Assembly: GCA_964369355.1 (NCBI GenBank)
Contig: CAYJEO010000011.1
Location: 1 to 23,358, forward strand
DNA length: 23,358 bases
Origin: CAYJEO01 sp964369355
GTDB lineage: Bacteria > Bacillota_I > Bacilli_A > RF39 > UBA660
Direction of reading: 5' to 3'
Part shown: positions 15,999 to 23,302 of the stretch, piece after piece
How the letters are laid out: each line of letters opens with the position of its first letter
How positions within the stretch are numbered: the stretch's first letter is position 1
Notes under the pieces: model-generated
What the model saw: only the letters and a program-made list of their open reading frames with translations
What the model was told of the DNA's origin: nothing
Databases searched by the model: none
Program-made: the position numbers and the translations under genes

Positions 15999-16521
15999 AG
16001 TTAATTTCTATTATTCCATAATGATTATCTTTTCTTTTATATAAAACTAAATTTTTACCTGTTTCTGAATCTTCGAATATGAAAAACTCATGTCCTAATA
16101 ATTCCATTTGTAAAATTGCTTCTTCTTCATTCATAGGTTTAGTTTCTAATTGTTTTCTTCTAACAACTTTTGTTTCTTCTTCCTCTTCAACTTCAAACGG
16201 AATAAATTCAGCATATACATCTTTAAGAACTTTTTTCTTTAATCTAGTTTTGTTTTTTCTAATTTGTCTTTCTAGTTTATCAGATACTAAATCAATAGCA
16301 GCATATAAATCTTGATGTCTTTCTTCAGCTCTGATAATGATTTTTTTAAGCGGTATTGTAACTTCCACCACTTGAGATGGGCCACTTAGTCGAATTCTGA
16401 TGTTAGCAGAAACTTCTTCAGACTTATCTAGATATTTATCTAAACGCCCTATCTTTTCCTCTAAGTATGTTTTAATTGGATCTGTAACTTTAATTTTGTT
16501 ACCATGAATATTTAATTTCAT
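15997..16521 (-). CDS. hpf: Ribosome hibernation-promoting factor, long form
   Basis: A 174-residue long-form HPF (RaiA/YfiA family). Residues 1-100 form the ribosome-binding domain (MKLNIHGNKIKVTDPIKTYL, KLDKYLDKSEEVSANIRI-like strand-helix pattern, basic helix KLERQIRKNKTRLKKK). An acidic linker (VEEEEETK) leads to the C-terminal dimerisation domain (KPMNEEEAILQMELLGHEFF, ending YGIIEIN). In Bacillota the long form joins two 70S ribosomes into inactive 100S dimers in stationary phase or stress. GGAGGGTGAT lies before the ATG. It precedes secA, an order common in Bacillota, but here each has its own promoter or terminator. Confidence 0.95.
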   Translation of the reverse strand: MKLNIHGNKIKVTDPIKTYLEEKIGRLDKYLDKSEEVSANIRIRLSGPSQVVEVTIPLKKIIIRAEERHQDLYAAIDLVSDKLERQIRKNKTRLKKKVLKDVYAEFIPFEVEEEEETKVVRRKQLETKPMNEEEAILQMELLGHEFFIFEDSETGKNLVLYKRKDNHYGIIEIN

Positions 16522-16541
16522 ATGATCACCCTCCTATAGTC

Positions 16542-16570
16542 ATTATAGCATATATTTTTTATTTTGTATA
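16542..16570 (-). promoter_or_regulatory. Promoter of hpf (TATACA-N17-TATAAT, extended -10)
   Basis: On the minus strand TGC precedes TATAAT (16547-16542), and TATACA lies 17 bases further upstream. The leader would be about 14 bases, carrying the GGAGGGTGA ribosome binding site. Confidence 0.5.
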
Positions 16571-16573
16571 ATT

Positions 16574-16598
16574 TAAAAAACTACACTAACGTAGTTTT
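16574..16598 (-). terminator. Intrinsic terminator of cspA
   Basis: AAAACTAC and GTAGTTTT pair around a six-base loop on the minus strand, with T's following. The cspA stop TAG (16583-16581) is inside the second arm. Confidence 0.7.
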
Positions 16599-16793
16599 AA
16601 CTTCAATAACACTTTTTGCTTGTAATCCCTTATCAGTTCTCACTAATTCAAAATCTACATATTGACCTTCAACAAGAGTTTTAAATCCTTCTGTTAAAAT
16701 TGATGAATAATGAACAAAGATATCTTCTGAATCTTGATATTCAATAAATCCAAAACCTTTTTCATTATTAAACCATTTTACTTTTCCGCGCAT
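16581..16793 (-). CDS. cspA: Cold-shock domain protein
   Basis: A 70-residue single cold-shock domain. It has the RNA-binding motifs KGFGFI (RNP1) and DIFVHYS (RNP2) and the usual start MRGKVKWFNNEKGFGFIEY. Such proteins bind single-stranded RNA or DNA and act as RNA chaperones in the cytoplasm. The late part (VEGQYVDFELVRTDKGLQAK) is standard, and the length agrees with CspA/CspB/CspD (about 66-70). AAGGGAG lies upstream of the ATG. It is a single-gene unit with a promoter upstream and a terminator at its end; it is divergent from the agr locus. Confidence 0.95.
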   Translation of the reverse strand: MRGKVKWFNNEKGFGFIEYQDSEDIFVHYSSILTEGFKTLVEGQYVDFELVRTDKGLQAKSVIEVKTTLV

Positions 16794-16830
16794 GTCAACA
16801 ACTCCCTTCTAGTAACTTTCCTACAATACT

Positions 16831-16860
16831 AATATACCGAATTTAGCCCTTATTTTTCAA
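16831..16860 (-). promoter_or_regulatory. Promoter of cspA (TTGAAA-N18-TATATT)
   Basis: TTGAAA (16860-16855) and TATATT (16836-16831) are 18 bases apart on the minus strand, giving a leader of about 30 bases. No long cold-shock 5' UTR of the E. coli cspA type fits before the start. Confidence 0.5.
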
Positions 16861-17071
16861 GAAAATCCGTACTACAAATTTCGACAAAATCAGCATATTT
16901 TATTATTACCATATATAAGGTTGATAGTTATTTCTGATGTATTAAATAGCCTATTTTTTGCTTTAAATTTGATTTAAATTAATTTTAGACGAGTTTTGTA
17001 TAGTTTTAAGCAATATTTTCTTTGAAGAAATATGTCGAATGTTAAAATTATTGAGGTTGAGGTAGGCGCTT

Positions 17072-17844
17072 ATGAAGAAATATATTATCGATTACTTACT
17101 AAAAATTATAAAGGAACAAAAGAGTTATACTACTACAGAACTAGAAGAAATTCGNNNNNNNNNNNNNNNNNNNNNNNNNNNNNNNNNNNNNNNNNNNNNN
17201 NNNNNNNNNNNNNNNNNNNNNNNNNNNNNNNNNNNNNNNNNNNNNNNNNNNNNNTAAAAATTATAAAGGAACAAAAGAGTTATACTACTACAGAACTAGA
17301 AGAAATTCGTTACGGGTTATCTTCAATTTACCTTTTGATCAGTAAGTTATTAGTTATTTTCCCTTTAGGATATTTACTTGGATTATTTAACGAAATGTTA
17401 ATATTCATGATAATATACAATATCATAAGGATGCCATCTTTTGGGTTACACGCTACCAAGAGTTGGATCTGCCTGCTTGTTTCCACTTTGACTTTTATCG
17501 GAATACCTTATTTAAGTACTGCTATAGTTATTCCGATAGAGTTAAAAATTTTGCTTGGTGTTATCACAATTGCATTAATATATAAAAATGCACCAGCTGA
17601 TACACACAAGAAACCTATTGTTAATCCAACTAGAAGACGAGTTTACAAAATTATTTCAGTAACAATAGCAATATTGTATGTTATTATTGCATTATTAGTG
17701 AATAACTTCATGTCAAACATGTTTCTATTTTCATTAATGCTACAATGTTTTATAATATCGCCATTCATATATTCGATTTTCAACTTGCCTTATGATAATT
17801 ATAAGACATACCTTGCTAATAATAATATATTAGAAACTAGTTAG
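17072..17844 (+). CDS. agrB: AgrB-like peptide-processing membrane protease (interrupted by assembly gap)
   Basis: The start is the ATG at 17072 with GAGGTAGG before it. After 17154 come 100 N's and a repeat of the 55 bases before them. Removing the repeat and the N's (155 bases) gives one clean frame of 205 residues, the normal AgrB size. Residues Arg68, Gly73, His75 and Cys82 (RMPSFGLHATKSWICLL) have the same spacing as the essential Arg70, Gly75, His77 and Cys84 of Staphylococcus aureus AgrB. About five to six membrane segments follow or surround them. AgrB cuts the C-terminal tail off AgrD and forms the cyclic peptide. A frame starting at 17032 reads through the gap by chance and is not the gene. 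agrD follows after 16 bases. Confidence 0.88.
17100..17309 (+). repeat. 55-base exact direct repeat flanking a 100-N scaffold gap
   Basis: Bases 17100-17154 and 17255-17309 are identical, with exactly 100 N's (17155-17254) between. This is how a scaffolder joins two contigs whose ends overlap by one k-mer, so the repeat is most likely one stretch counted twice and the N's stand for no real sequence. Confidence 0.85.
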
Positions 17845-17860
17845 AAAGGGAGAAAATGTT

Positions 17861-17983
17861 ATGAAAGAATTTTTTGCATCAGTATTTGCTGCATTAGGAA
17901 TGGGTGCAGCTACTTTCGGTAGTGAAGCATCTTTAGTAGTTATTTTCGATGAAGAAGAAACTCCAAAAAGTTTAATTAAATAA
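17861..17983 (+). CDS. agrD: AgrD-like autoinducing peptide precursor without cysteine
   Basis: A 40-residue peptide encoded 16 bases after agrB, with AAAGGGAG upstream. The three parts of AgrD are seen: an amphipathic N-terminus (MKEFFASVFAALGMGAATF), a short hydrophobic core (SEASLVVIF, residues 21-29) and an acidic tail with Pro-Lys (DEEETPKSLIK) like DEVEVPKEL of S. aureus. There is no Cys anywhere. The nearest nucleophiles are Ser24, giving a six-residue ring to Phe29, and Ser21. A lactone, as in Staphylococcus intermedius AIP or the Enterococcus faecalis GBAP pheromone, is therefore predicted. The exact cut sites and ring are unknown. A bidirectional terminator follows. Confidence 0.8.
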   Translation: MKEFFASVFAALGMGAATFGSEASLVVIFDEEETPKSLIK

Positions 17984-17986
17984 AAT

Positions 17987-18020
17987 AAAAAATACACATC
18001 TGATTGTTGTGTATTTTTTT
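17987..18020. terminator. Bidirectional terminator between agrD and the agrC-like gene
   Basis: AAATACACA and TGTGTATTT pair around a nine-base loop. A T run follows on the plus strand and an A run precedes it, so it can end both the agrBD and the agrAC-like transcripts, which meet here. Confidence 0.75.
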
Positions 18021-18021
18021 C

Positions 18022-19332
18022 TTATTTTGTTTTTATCATAATAGTTTGTGTAAATACATTAGAGTTGATTTTTCTTTCAGAAGTAACAACTTTACAATTT
18101 TCTAATAATTGTTTTGCTATTTTTAAACCATATCCACGATTTTTACCTTTACTAGAATATGATTGTTCATCTATCTTTGCTGCTTCTACTGAATTAAAAG
18201 TATTAGCGATTTTAATTATTAAACAACATTTTTTTAGTACTATTTCAACTAATACTTCTTTTTCTTTAGATTCGAACGCTGCTTCATTTGCATTATCTAA
18301 ATATATCCCTAAAATAGTACATAAATTTTTTAATTGATTTGGTTTTAAACCTAGGTCTTTGACAGTTTCAACATTCTTACCTACAATAAGACTATAATTT
18401 AAATCTTTATTCTTTGCATCTAATAATTTTTTATAAATAATTGCTTGTACACCACCATATGGGATATTTACAACTGAATTTATTAATCCTTCATCGTCTT
18501 CTATTCTGTCATCAATTAATTCATTTATATAGTCAATTATTACATCTTTATTTTCGGACTTACCAACCATTCCTTTAATACTAATAAAATCATTTTTAGT
18601 ATTGTGATTAAGTTCTCTTTGTGTATGCAACATATTCTCTATTTGTCTTAGTTCATACATTGAGTGTTCGAACTTTTCTTGTTGTTTCATACTATTTGAT
18701 TTTTCTTTAAAAAGTATGTATGTTACTAAAAAATACATGATTATTAAGGTAAGATTCAACCACAATAATGTATTCTGAGTATATTGATAAAAAGATGTTA
18801 GCAATAAAATTGAAAAGCTTATAAACATAAAAAATACACTCGCTAAGAAAGATTTATCTATTCGAAAAGTTAATTTATTTATTATATTATTGAGATTAAT
18901 TTTTATATAGTCATTTGAAATTAAACAGGTTGAAACAATTACTATACATACATTAAGACACACATTTATTTCACTAATCATTAAATTTGATATTATCTCA
19001 TTTCCGAAGATGATAATTATAAATATAACACATATAATCTCTGACAACATAAATATTATGTATGTTAATAAGGCTGTTATTGTTGATTTAATCAACTTTT
19101 CATTAAATAATGACATATTCAAAACTATCATGAAAAGAAATATTATAATAAATTTGAATAAACTTTGTCTTACAATCATATTCACTAACCATAATAAAAT
19201 AACTTCTAAAAGAATTACACCAAAAAATAATCTTCTACTTGCTTTCATCTTTGCATCCAATATATTTTTATTTAAATTATATATATTGAAAACATTTAAA
19301 ACAGTTACTACAAAATAATTAAACATTTGCAT
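18022..19332 (-). CDS. agrC: AgrC-like sensor histidine kinase (GHKL type)
   Basis: A 436-residue kinase. Residues 1-210 contain six to seven hydrophobic segments, the peptide-sensing part. A coiled stretch (KQQEKFEHSMYELRQIENML) leads to the H-box around His243 (ELNHNTKNDF), where the usual HDxxN reads HNTKN. The GHKL ATPase domain has its N-box at LGIYLDNANEAA (Asp346, Asn347, Asn349) and a glycine box KGKNRGYGLKIAKQLL near 400. It should respond to the cyclic AgrD product and phosphorylate the neighbouring LytTR regulator. The start at 19332 has GAGGGTGA upstream inside the regulator gene, and the genes overlap, so kinase and regulator are coupled. Confidence 0.87.
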   Translation of the reverse strand: MQMFNYFVVTVLNVFNIYNLNKNILDAKMKASRRLFFGVILLEVILLWLVNMIVRQSLFKFIIIFLFMIVLNMSLFNEKLIKSTITALLTYIIFMLSEIICVIFIIIIFGNEIISNLMISEINVCLNVCIVIVSTCLISNDYIKINLNNIINKLTFRIDKSFLASVFFMFISFSILLLTSFYQYTQNTLLWLNLTLIIMYFLVTYILFKEKSNSMKQQEKFEHSMYELRQIENMLHTQRELNHNTKNDFISIKGMVGKSENKDVIIDYINELIDDRIEDDEGLINSVVNIPYGGVQAIIYKKLLDAKNKDLNYSLIVGKNVETVKDLGLKPNQLKNLCTILGIYLDNANEAAFESKEKEVLVEIVLKKCCLIIKIANTFNSVEAAKIDEQSYSSKGKNRGYGLKIAKQLLENCKVVTSERKINSNVFTQTIMIKTK

Positions 19333-20068
19333 GTTGTTCACCCTCAATTTCTATATCTACAGCAAACTTCATTATATTATTTCTAAACTTACCTGATACT
19401 AAATCTATAATTTCTCCTGTATCAAATAAAACTTCTTTTTGTCTGAATTTAATTCTTAAAACTCTTTTTGAATTAATTATACAAGCACGATGTGATTGTA
19501 CAAAATCATTTGACAATAATCTACCCATCTGAGTTAAACTTTTTGTTAACTTAAATTCACCATATTCAGTTTTTAAAACACACTTTCTTTCTATACTATC
19601 CATTGTAAAATATAATATATCATTCATAGGAATTGTATATAGTCCACCTTTATCACTGAATTTTATAACACTTCTTTCATTTAATATGTTTAAAGCTGAA
19701 TTAATTGCACTTTCTAGTTTTGCTTCATAATCAGTTTTTTTACATATAAACACTAAAGGCATAATTTCACTTTGAATTATTGTTGAAGCCATTTTTTCAT
19801 GTGATGTTAAAAATATGATAATACAACTACCATCTTTTTCTCTAATCTCTCTTGCTATTTCAATACCATTCCCTGAAGGTGTTCTTATATCTAAAATATA
19901 TATTTTTGATGATATTGATTTTTTTACTAATTTATTAAAATCAGAATTATAGTCTAAAAAAGTATGCGTTTTATAATGTAATTTATTTTTCATCATAACT
20001 TTACTAATTACATCTACTACATTTTTATTTATTACTTTATTATCTTCACATGCTATAAAATTTATCAT
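19319..20068 (-). CDS. agrA: AgrA-like response regulator with LytTR DNA-binding domain
   Basis: A 249-residue regulator. The receiver domain (1-125) has the acidic pocket ACEDN, the phospho-acceptor Asp60 in YILDIRTPSGNG, Thr88 (FLTSHE) and a conserved Lys at 110/111. The LytTR domain (about 135-240) shows FSDKGGLYTIPMNDILYFT, FVQSHRACIINSKRVLRI and the final LVSGKFRNNIMK. It belongs with AgrA, FsrA and VirR, which bind pairs of short direct repeats. Here it is first in the operon and the kinase second, opposite to the agrC-agrA order of Staphylococcus. AGGAG lies upstream of the ATG. Confidence 0.9.
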   Translation of the reverse strand: MINFIACEDNKVINKNVVDVISKVMMKNKLHYKTHTFLDYNSDFNKLVKKSISSKIYILDIRTPSGNGIEIAREIREKDGSCIIIFLTSHEKMASTIIQSEIMPLVFICKKTDYEAKLESAINSALNILNERSVIKFSDKGGLYTIPMNDILYFTMDSIERKCVLKTEYGEFKLTKSLTQMGRLLSNDFVQSHRACIINSKRVLRIKFRQKEVLFDTGEIIDLVSGKFRNNIMKFAVDIEIEGEQHANV

Positions 20069-20105
20069 ATTGCATTTCTCCTAGTTTGCTTACTGCTACT
20101 GTATA

Positions 20106-20134
20106 ATTTTACCATATTTTGACATATTTCACAA
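20106..20134 (-). promoter_or_regulatory. Promoter of the agrAC-like operon (TTGTGA-N17-TAAAAT)
   Basis: TTGTGA (20134-20129) and TAAAAT (20111-20106) are 17 bases apart on the minus strand; the leader would be about 30 bases and includes AGGAG. A short CAGTA-type repeat follows, too short to call an operator. Confidence 0.45.
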
Positions 20135-20138
20135 CAAA

Positions 20139-20789
20139 TTAAAAGAAATTCCAAGGGAATTTCTTAGGTAAACTACAGGTAAAAGTTAGTTCTTCATTAG
20201 TCGTTGGATGCTTAAAAGAAAGTGATGTTGCATATAGCGCTATTTGTTCTTTTACTATAGCATTTTTATTATATTTTTGATCTCCATATAGAGGATAATT
20301 TCTAGATGCAAATTGAACTCTTATTTGATGAGAACGACCTGTCTTTAAATTTATTTTTACTAACGACATATTATCTTTATAATCAATTAGTTCATAAGAA
20401 AGTTCACTATCTTTTCCATTTTTATCTACTTTAACTATATTTTTATTGGTGTCTTTTAATAATTTATCTTTAAATATATCAGACTGTTTTGGTTTTCCTA
20501 TTACAACAGCATGATATATTTTTTTTAATTCATTTTTTCTAATTTGTTCTGATAATCTACTTGCAGACTTTGAAGTTTTAGCAAACACCATAACACCACC
20601 TACTGGTCTGTCAAGTCTATGAACTAATCCTAAGTATACATTACCTGGTTTATTATATTTTTCTTTTATATAAACTTTTAACATATCTAATAATGATAAA
20701 TCATTACTACTATCAGCTTGTACAGGTATATTTACTGGTTTTTCAACCACTAATAAATGATTATCTTCATATATTATATTAATTTTCAT
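20139..20789 (-). CDS. RluA-family pseudouridine synthase
   Basis: A 216-residue pseudouridine synthase. The family motifs are present: IIYEDNHLLVVEKPVNIPVQ at the start, GLVHRLDRPVGGVMVFAKT with catalytic Asp60, LKTGRSHQIRVQFA and NYPLYGDQKY. No S4 domain precedes the catalytic part, which separates it from RluC/RluD. It modifies rRNA or tRNA; the target cannot be told. The ATG at 20789 was chosen because the family starts here; it overlaps the methyltransferase end by 11 bases, implying coupling. The last codons (FPWNFF) form part of the terminator stem. Confidence 0.9.
   Translation of the reverse strand: MKINIIYEDNHLLVVEKPVNIPVQADSSNDLSLLDMLKVYIKEKYNKPGNVYLGLVHRLDRPVGGVMVFAKTSKSASRLSEQIRKNELKKIYHAVVIGKPKQSDIFKDKLLKDTNKNIVKVDKNGKDSELSYELIDYKDNMSLVKINLKTGRSHQIRVQFASRNYPLYGDQKYNKNAIVKEQIALYATSLSFKHPTTNEELTFTCSLPKKFPWNFF
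20141..20165 (-). terminator. Intrinsic terminator overlapping the 3' end of the rluA-like gene
   Basis: AAGAAATTCC and GGAATTTCTT pair around a three-base loop, followed by TTTTAATTTG on the minus strand. The stem lies inside the coding region and ends the ldh operon. Confidence 0.6.
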
Positions 20790-21648
20790 CTTGCCATCTA
20801 CCATATATACCACAAGGTAATAATAAATTGTTATTCGTAATAGGTAATCCTACTTCTCCACAATCAACTAAACCATTATATTGTTTTTTTAATGTTGTTG
20901 TTAAGATATTGAATAATACTGTACTAGATATACCAGTTGTATAAGCATTTATCAAGAAAAATAAAGGATTATCACTTAAAATATTTATACATGCGTTGAT
21001 TAAAATATGTAAATTTTGTTCAAATTTCCATACTTCACCATTTGGTCCTCTACCATAACTTGGTGGATCCATTATAATGGCATCATATTTATTACCTCTT
21101 CTTGCTTCTCTTTCAACGAATTTTAAACAATCATCAATAATATATCTGATTTTATTATTTTCTAATCCACATAATTTTGCATTTTCTTTAGCCCATTCAA
21201 CCATACCTTTAGCAGCATCTACATGGACTACTTCTACAGCACCGGCTTTAGAGCAAGCCATTGTAGCTCCACCTGTATAGGCAAATAAGTTTAAAACTTT
21301 AATAGGTCTATTAGATTTTCTAATTTTATCCATCATAAAATCCCAGTTAACTGCTTGTTCTGGAAATAAACCTGTATGTTTGAAATTAGTAGGACTTACT
21401 TTAAATGTCAAGTCTTTATAATTTATAGTCCAGAAGTCTGGTATATTAGTTTTAAAATCCCAATAACCTCCACCTTTTTCGGATCTATGATAAAATCCAT
21501 CTACACTTTTCCACAGGTTTGTGTGTTCTACTGGCCACATAGCTTGAGGTTCTGGTCTTCTAAAAATTACTTTTCCCCAACGTTCTAATTTTTCACCATT
21601 TCCTGCATCTAAACATTCATAGTCTATCCAATCTTGACTTACTCTCAT
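20779..21648 (-). CDS. Class I SAM-dependent methyltransferase, RlmI/RlmK-like
   Basis: A 289-residue methyltransferase. The N-terminal part (WIDYECLDAGNGEKLERWGK, VIFRRPEPQAMWP) is followed by a Rossmann-type domain with the SAM motif VLNLFAYTGGATMACSKAG, the acidic VHVDAAKG and the catalytic-site motif IIMDPPSYGRG. This pattern belongs to the RlmI/RlmK and YxjB-like rRNA cytosine/guanine methylases; the N-terminal PUA domain of RlmI is missing, so it is a short form. The target base is unknown. It lies between ldh (12 bases) and the RluA-type gene, which it overlaps, pairing two RNA-modifying enzymes. AGGAAGTG precedes the ATG. Confidence 0.85.
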   Translation of the reverse strand: MRVSQDWIDYECLDAGNGEKLERWGKVIFRRPEPQAMWPVEHTNLWKSVDGFYHRSEKGGGYWDFKTNIPDFWTINYKDLTFKVSPTNFKHTGLFPEQAVNWDFMMDKIRKSNRPIKVLNLFAYTGGATMACSKAGAVEVVHVDAAKGMVEWAKENAKLCGLENNKIRYIIDDCLKFVEREARRGNKYDAIIMDPPSYGRGPNGEVWKFEQNLHILINACINILSDNPLFFLINAYTTGISSTVLFNILTTTLKKQYNGLVDCGEVGLPITNNNLLLPCGIYGRWQDEN

Positions 21649-21660
21649 TTTTTCACTTCC

Positions 21661-22566
21661 TTATATTATTTTATTTATTGCTTCTTTTATAGTATCTATT
21701 GAATTTTGTAATTTAATAGTTTCTTCTTCGTTTAAATTAACATATACTCTTTTAACAATTCCCTGTTTATTTATAATAGTAGGACCTCCTACAAATATAT
21801 CATTATTTTCATCATAACTAGACACTGTTATAATTGCAAATTCATCTCCTAATATTGCATTAGTTATTCTTACAAGACACATACCTATTCCATAGTAAGT
21901 AGCACCTTTTCTATTTATTATTTCGTATGCTGCATTTCTTACATCATAAACTATATTTTCAAGTTCCTCTTTATCTAAAAAATCACTTATAGGTTGTAAT
22001 CCTACAGTAGCACAGCTCCATGGAACAAATTCTGAATCTCCGTGCTCCCCTATTATATAAGCATGTACATTTTTAGAGTTAACAGCTAATTTATCACCTA
22101 TTATATATCTTAATCTAGCTGTATCTAAACTAGTACCTGTTCCTATTATTTTACTTGTATCTAATGAAGAGTATTTCCAAGTTAAATAAGTCATTACATC
22201 TAATGGGTTAGTAGCAACTAAAAATATACCATCAAAACCACTATTCATTACTTTAGTAACAATAGTTTTAAAAATAGCACTATTTTTATTAATTAAATCC
22301 ATTCTAGTTTCACCAGGATTTTGATTTGCACCTGCTGCTATCATTACTATAGTAGCATCACTACAATCTTCATATGTACCTGCTTTTATATTTATTTTAG
22401 ATGGAGCAAAGGCTAGGCAATGATTTAAATCCATAGCCTCACCTACTGCTTTTTCATAATCTATATCAATTAAAACCAATTCATTTACTGCAGTTCTTTG
22501 ATTAAGTAATGCATATGCATAACTCATACCTACATTTCCACATCCAATTATAACCACTTTATTCAT
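21661..22566 (-). CDS. ldh: L-lactate dehydrogenase
   Basis: A 301-residue NAD-dependent dehydrogenase of the LDH/MDH family. The Rossmann motif is VVIIGCGNVGMSYAYAL; Asp follows in LIDID. The substrate loop reads AAGANQNPGETR, where Gln in place of Arg marks lactate rather than malate dehydrogenase. NPLDVMTY and the catalytic His of IGEHGDSEFVPWS are intact. It reduces pyruvate to L-lactate and regenerates NAD+, in keeping with a fermenting organism. It is the first gene of an operon with two RNA-modifying enzymes. GGTGAT precedes the ATG. Confidence 0.93.
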   Translation of the reverse strand: MNKVVIIGCGNVGMSYAYALLNQRTAVNELVLIDIDYEKAVGEAMDLNHCLAFAPSKINIKAGTYEDCSDATIVMIAAGANQNPGETRMDLINKNSAIFKTIVTKVMNSGFDGIFLVATNPLDVMTYLTWKYSSLDTSKIIGTGTSLDTARLRYIIGDKLAVNSKNVHAYIIGEHGDSEFVPWSCATVGLQPISDFLDKEELENIVYDVRNAAYEIINRKGATYYGIGMCLVRITNAILGDEFAIITVSSYDENNDIFVGGPTIINKQGIVKRVYVNLNEEETIKLQNSIDTIKEAINKII

Positions 22567-22581
22567 TTTATCACCAAATAC

Positions 22582-22590
22582 ATTATATCA
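22582..22590 (-). promoter_or_regulatory. Extended -10 promoter of the ldh operon
   Basis: TGATATAAT on the minus strand, 15 bases before the ATG; the same nine bases occur at 621-629. The leader would be very short. No good -35 is present. Confidence 0.4.
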
Positions 22591-22620
22591 TATAAACTAA
22601 AATATCTATTAATATAAACA

Positions 22621-22642
22621 AAAAAAGCAAGAAAACTTGCTT
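22621..22642 (-). terminator. Intrinsic terminator of the DUF3761-like gene
   Basis: AAGCAAG and CTTGCTT pair around a TTTT loop, followed by T's on the minus strand. The gene's stop (22643-22641) overlaps the first arm. Confidence 0.8.
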
Positions 22643-23216
22643 ATTTTTCAACCTTTTCTATCCACTCTTGAGAAGCTTCAACATCTATTACTTTTACATC
22701 TTCATATATAGCTTGTTCTCTATATATAGGTGCATTCCATTGCTTAACTCCACCCTGCCTTGAACAAGTTCCGCTACCAGTAGAGCAAGAAGGACTTCGT
22801 GTTCCATCGTTGCATAATGTGCAATACCCAGTTATTATTGTTTCATATCCAACTATTTTCTTTTCATAGTGTGATTTTTCTGCTACTGCAGGATGATATT
22901 TATATAAAGAGTAGACCACACCATCAAATTCGCAATCGGTTGTTACTTTTTCACCATCACATGTAATTATTTCCGGTTCTACCTCTTCAAAGATAGTATT
23001 TTCAATCGGACTTAGTTCTTCTTCTGGTTCTGGTGCAAAAATACCAATTAATAATAATACTACAAATGATATACCTATATATTTCAATAGTTTTTTTTGC
23101 CACTCACTTAAATTTTTTATAGTAATCTTTATTTGTTCAATGCTTTCTTTAATTTTTTCTTCATTTTGTTTTGCTTCTTCAATATTTTTTTTCATCTTTT
23201 CACTAATATTTTTCAT
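22641..23216 (-). CDS. Single-pass membrane protein with DUF3761-like Cys-rich C-terminus
   Basis: A 191-residue protein. Residues 1-40 are a charged, coiled-coil-like stretch (repeating Lys/Glu with Ile at heptad spacing), 44-60 a membrane helix (YIGISFVVLLLIGIF), then an acidic linker and a C-terminal domain rich in Cys. The phrase CNDGTRSPSC...GTCSRQGGVKQW (135-160) resembles the DUF3761 signature (CxDGTxS...GTCSxHGGVxxW), recalled from memory. With a basic N-terminus the Cys-rich part may face outward and form disulfides. AAGGAGTATGTT precedes the ATG. Function unknown; the family also appears in phage and plasmid proteins. Confidence 0.75.
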   Translation of the reverse strand: MKNISEKMKKNIEEAKQNEEKIKESIEQIKITIKNLSEWQKKLLKYIGISFVVLLLIGIFAPEPEEELSPIENTIFEEVEPEIITCDGEKVTTDCEFDGVVYSLYKYHPAVAEKSHYEKKIVGYETIITGYCTLCNDGTRSPSCSTGSGTCSRQGGVKQWNAPIYREQAIYEDVKVIDVEASQEWIEKVEK

Positions 23217-23302
23217 AACATACTCCTTAAAAAAAGAATATTATATTAATAGTTTCTTTTTATTGTATATGCTTGAATAATACTATTTCTTGTTTAAAAA
23301 AC

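Noticed and set aside
16880..17031. LytTR/AgrA operator repeats upstream of agrB
   Set aside because: AGTTTT occurs at 16992 and 17002, and GTT at 16920 and 16927, but spacing (10 and 7 bases) does not fit the roughly 21-base period of AgrA-type sites.
17032..17844. A 270-codon frame from an ATG at 17032 reading through the N's
   Set aside because: It only joins the downstream agrB frame because the gap length happens to fit; collapsing the repeat ends it after about 50 codons, and the ATG at 17072 has the better ribosome binding site and the family-like start.
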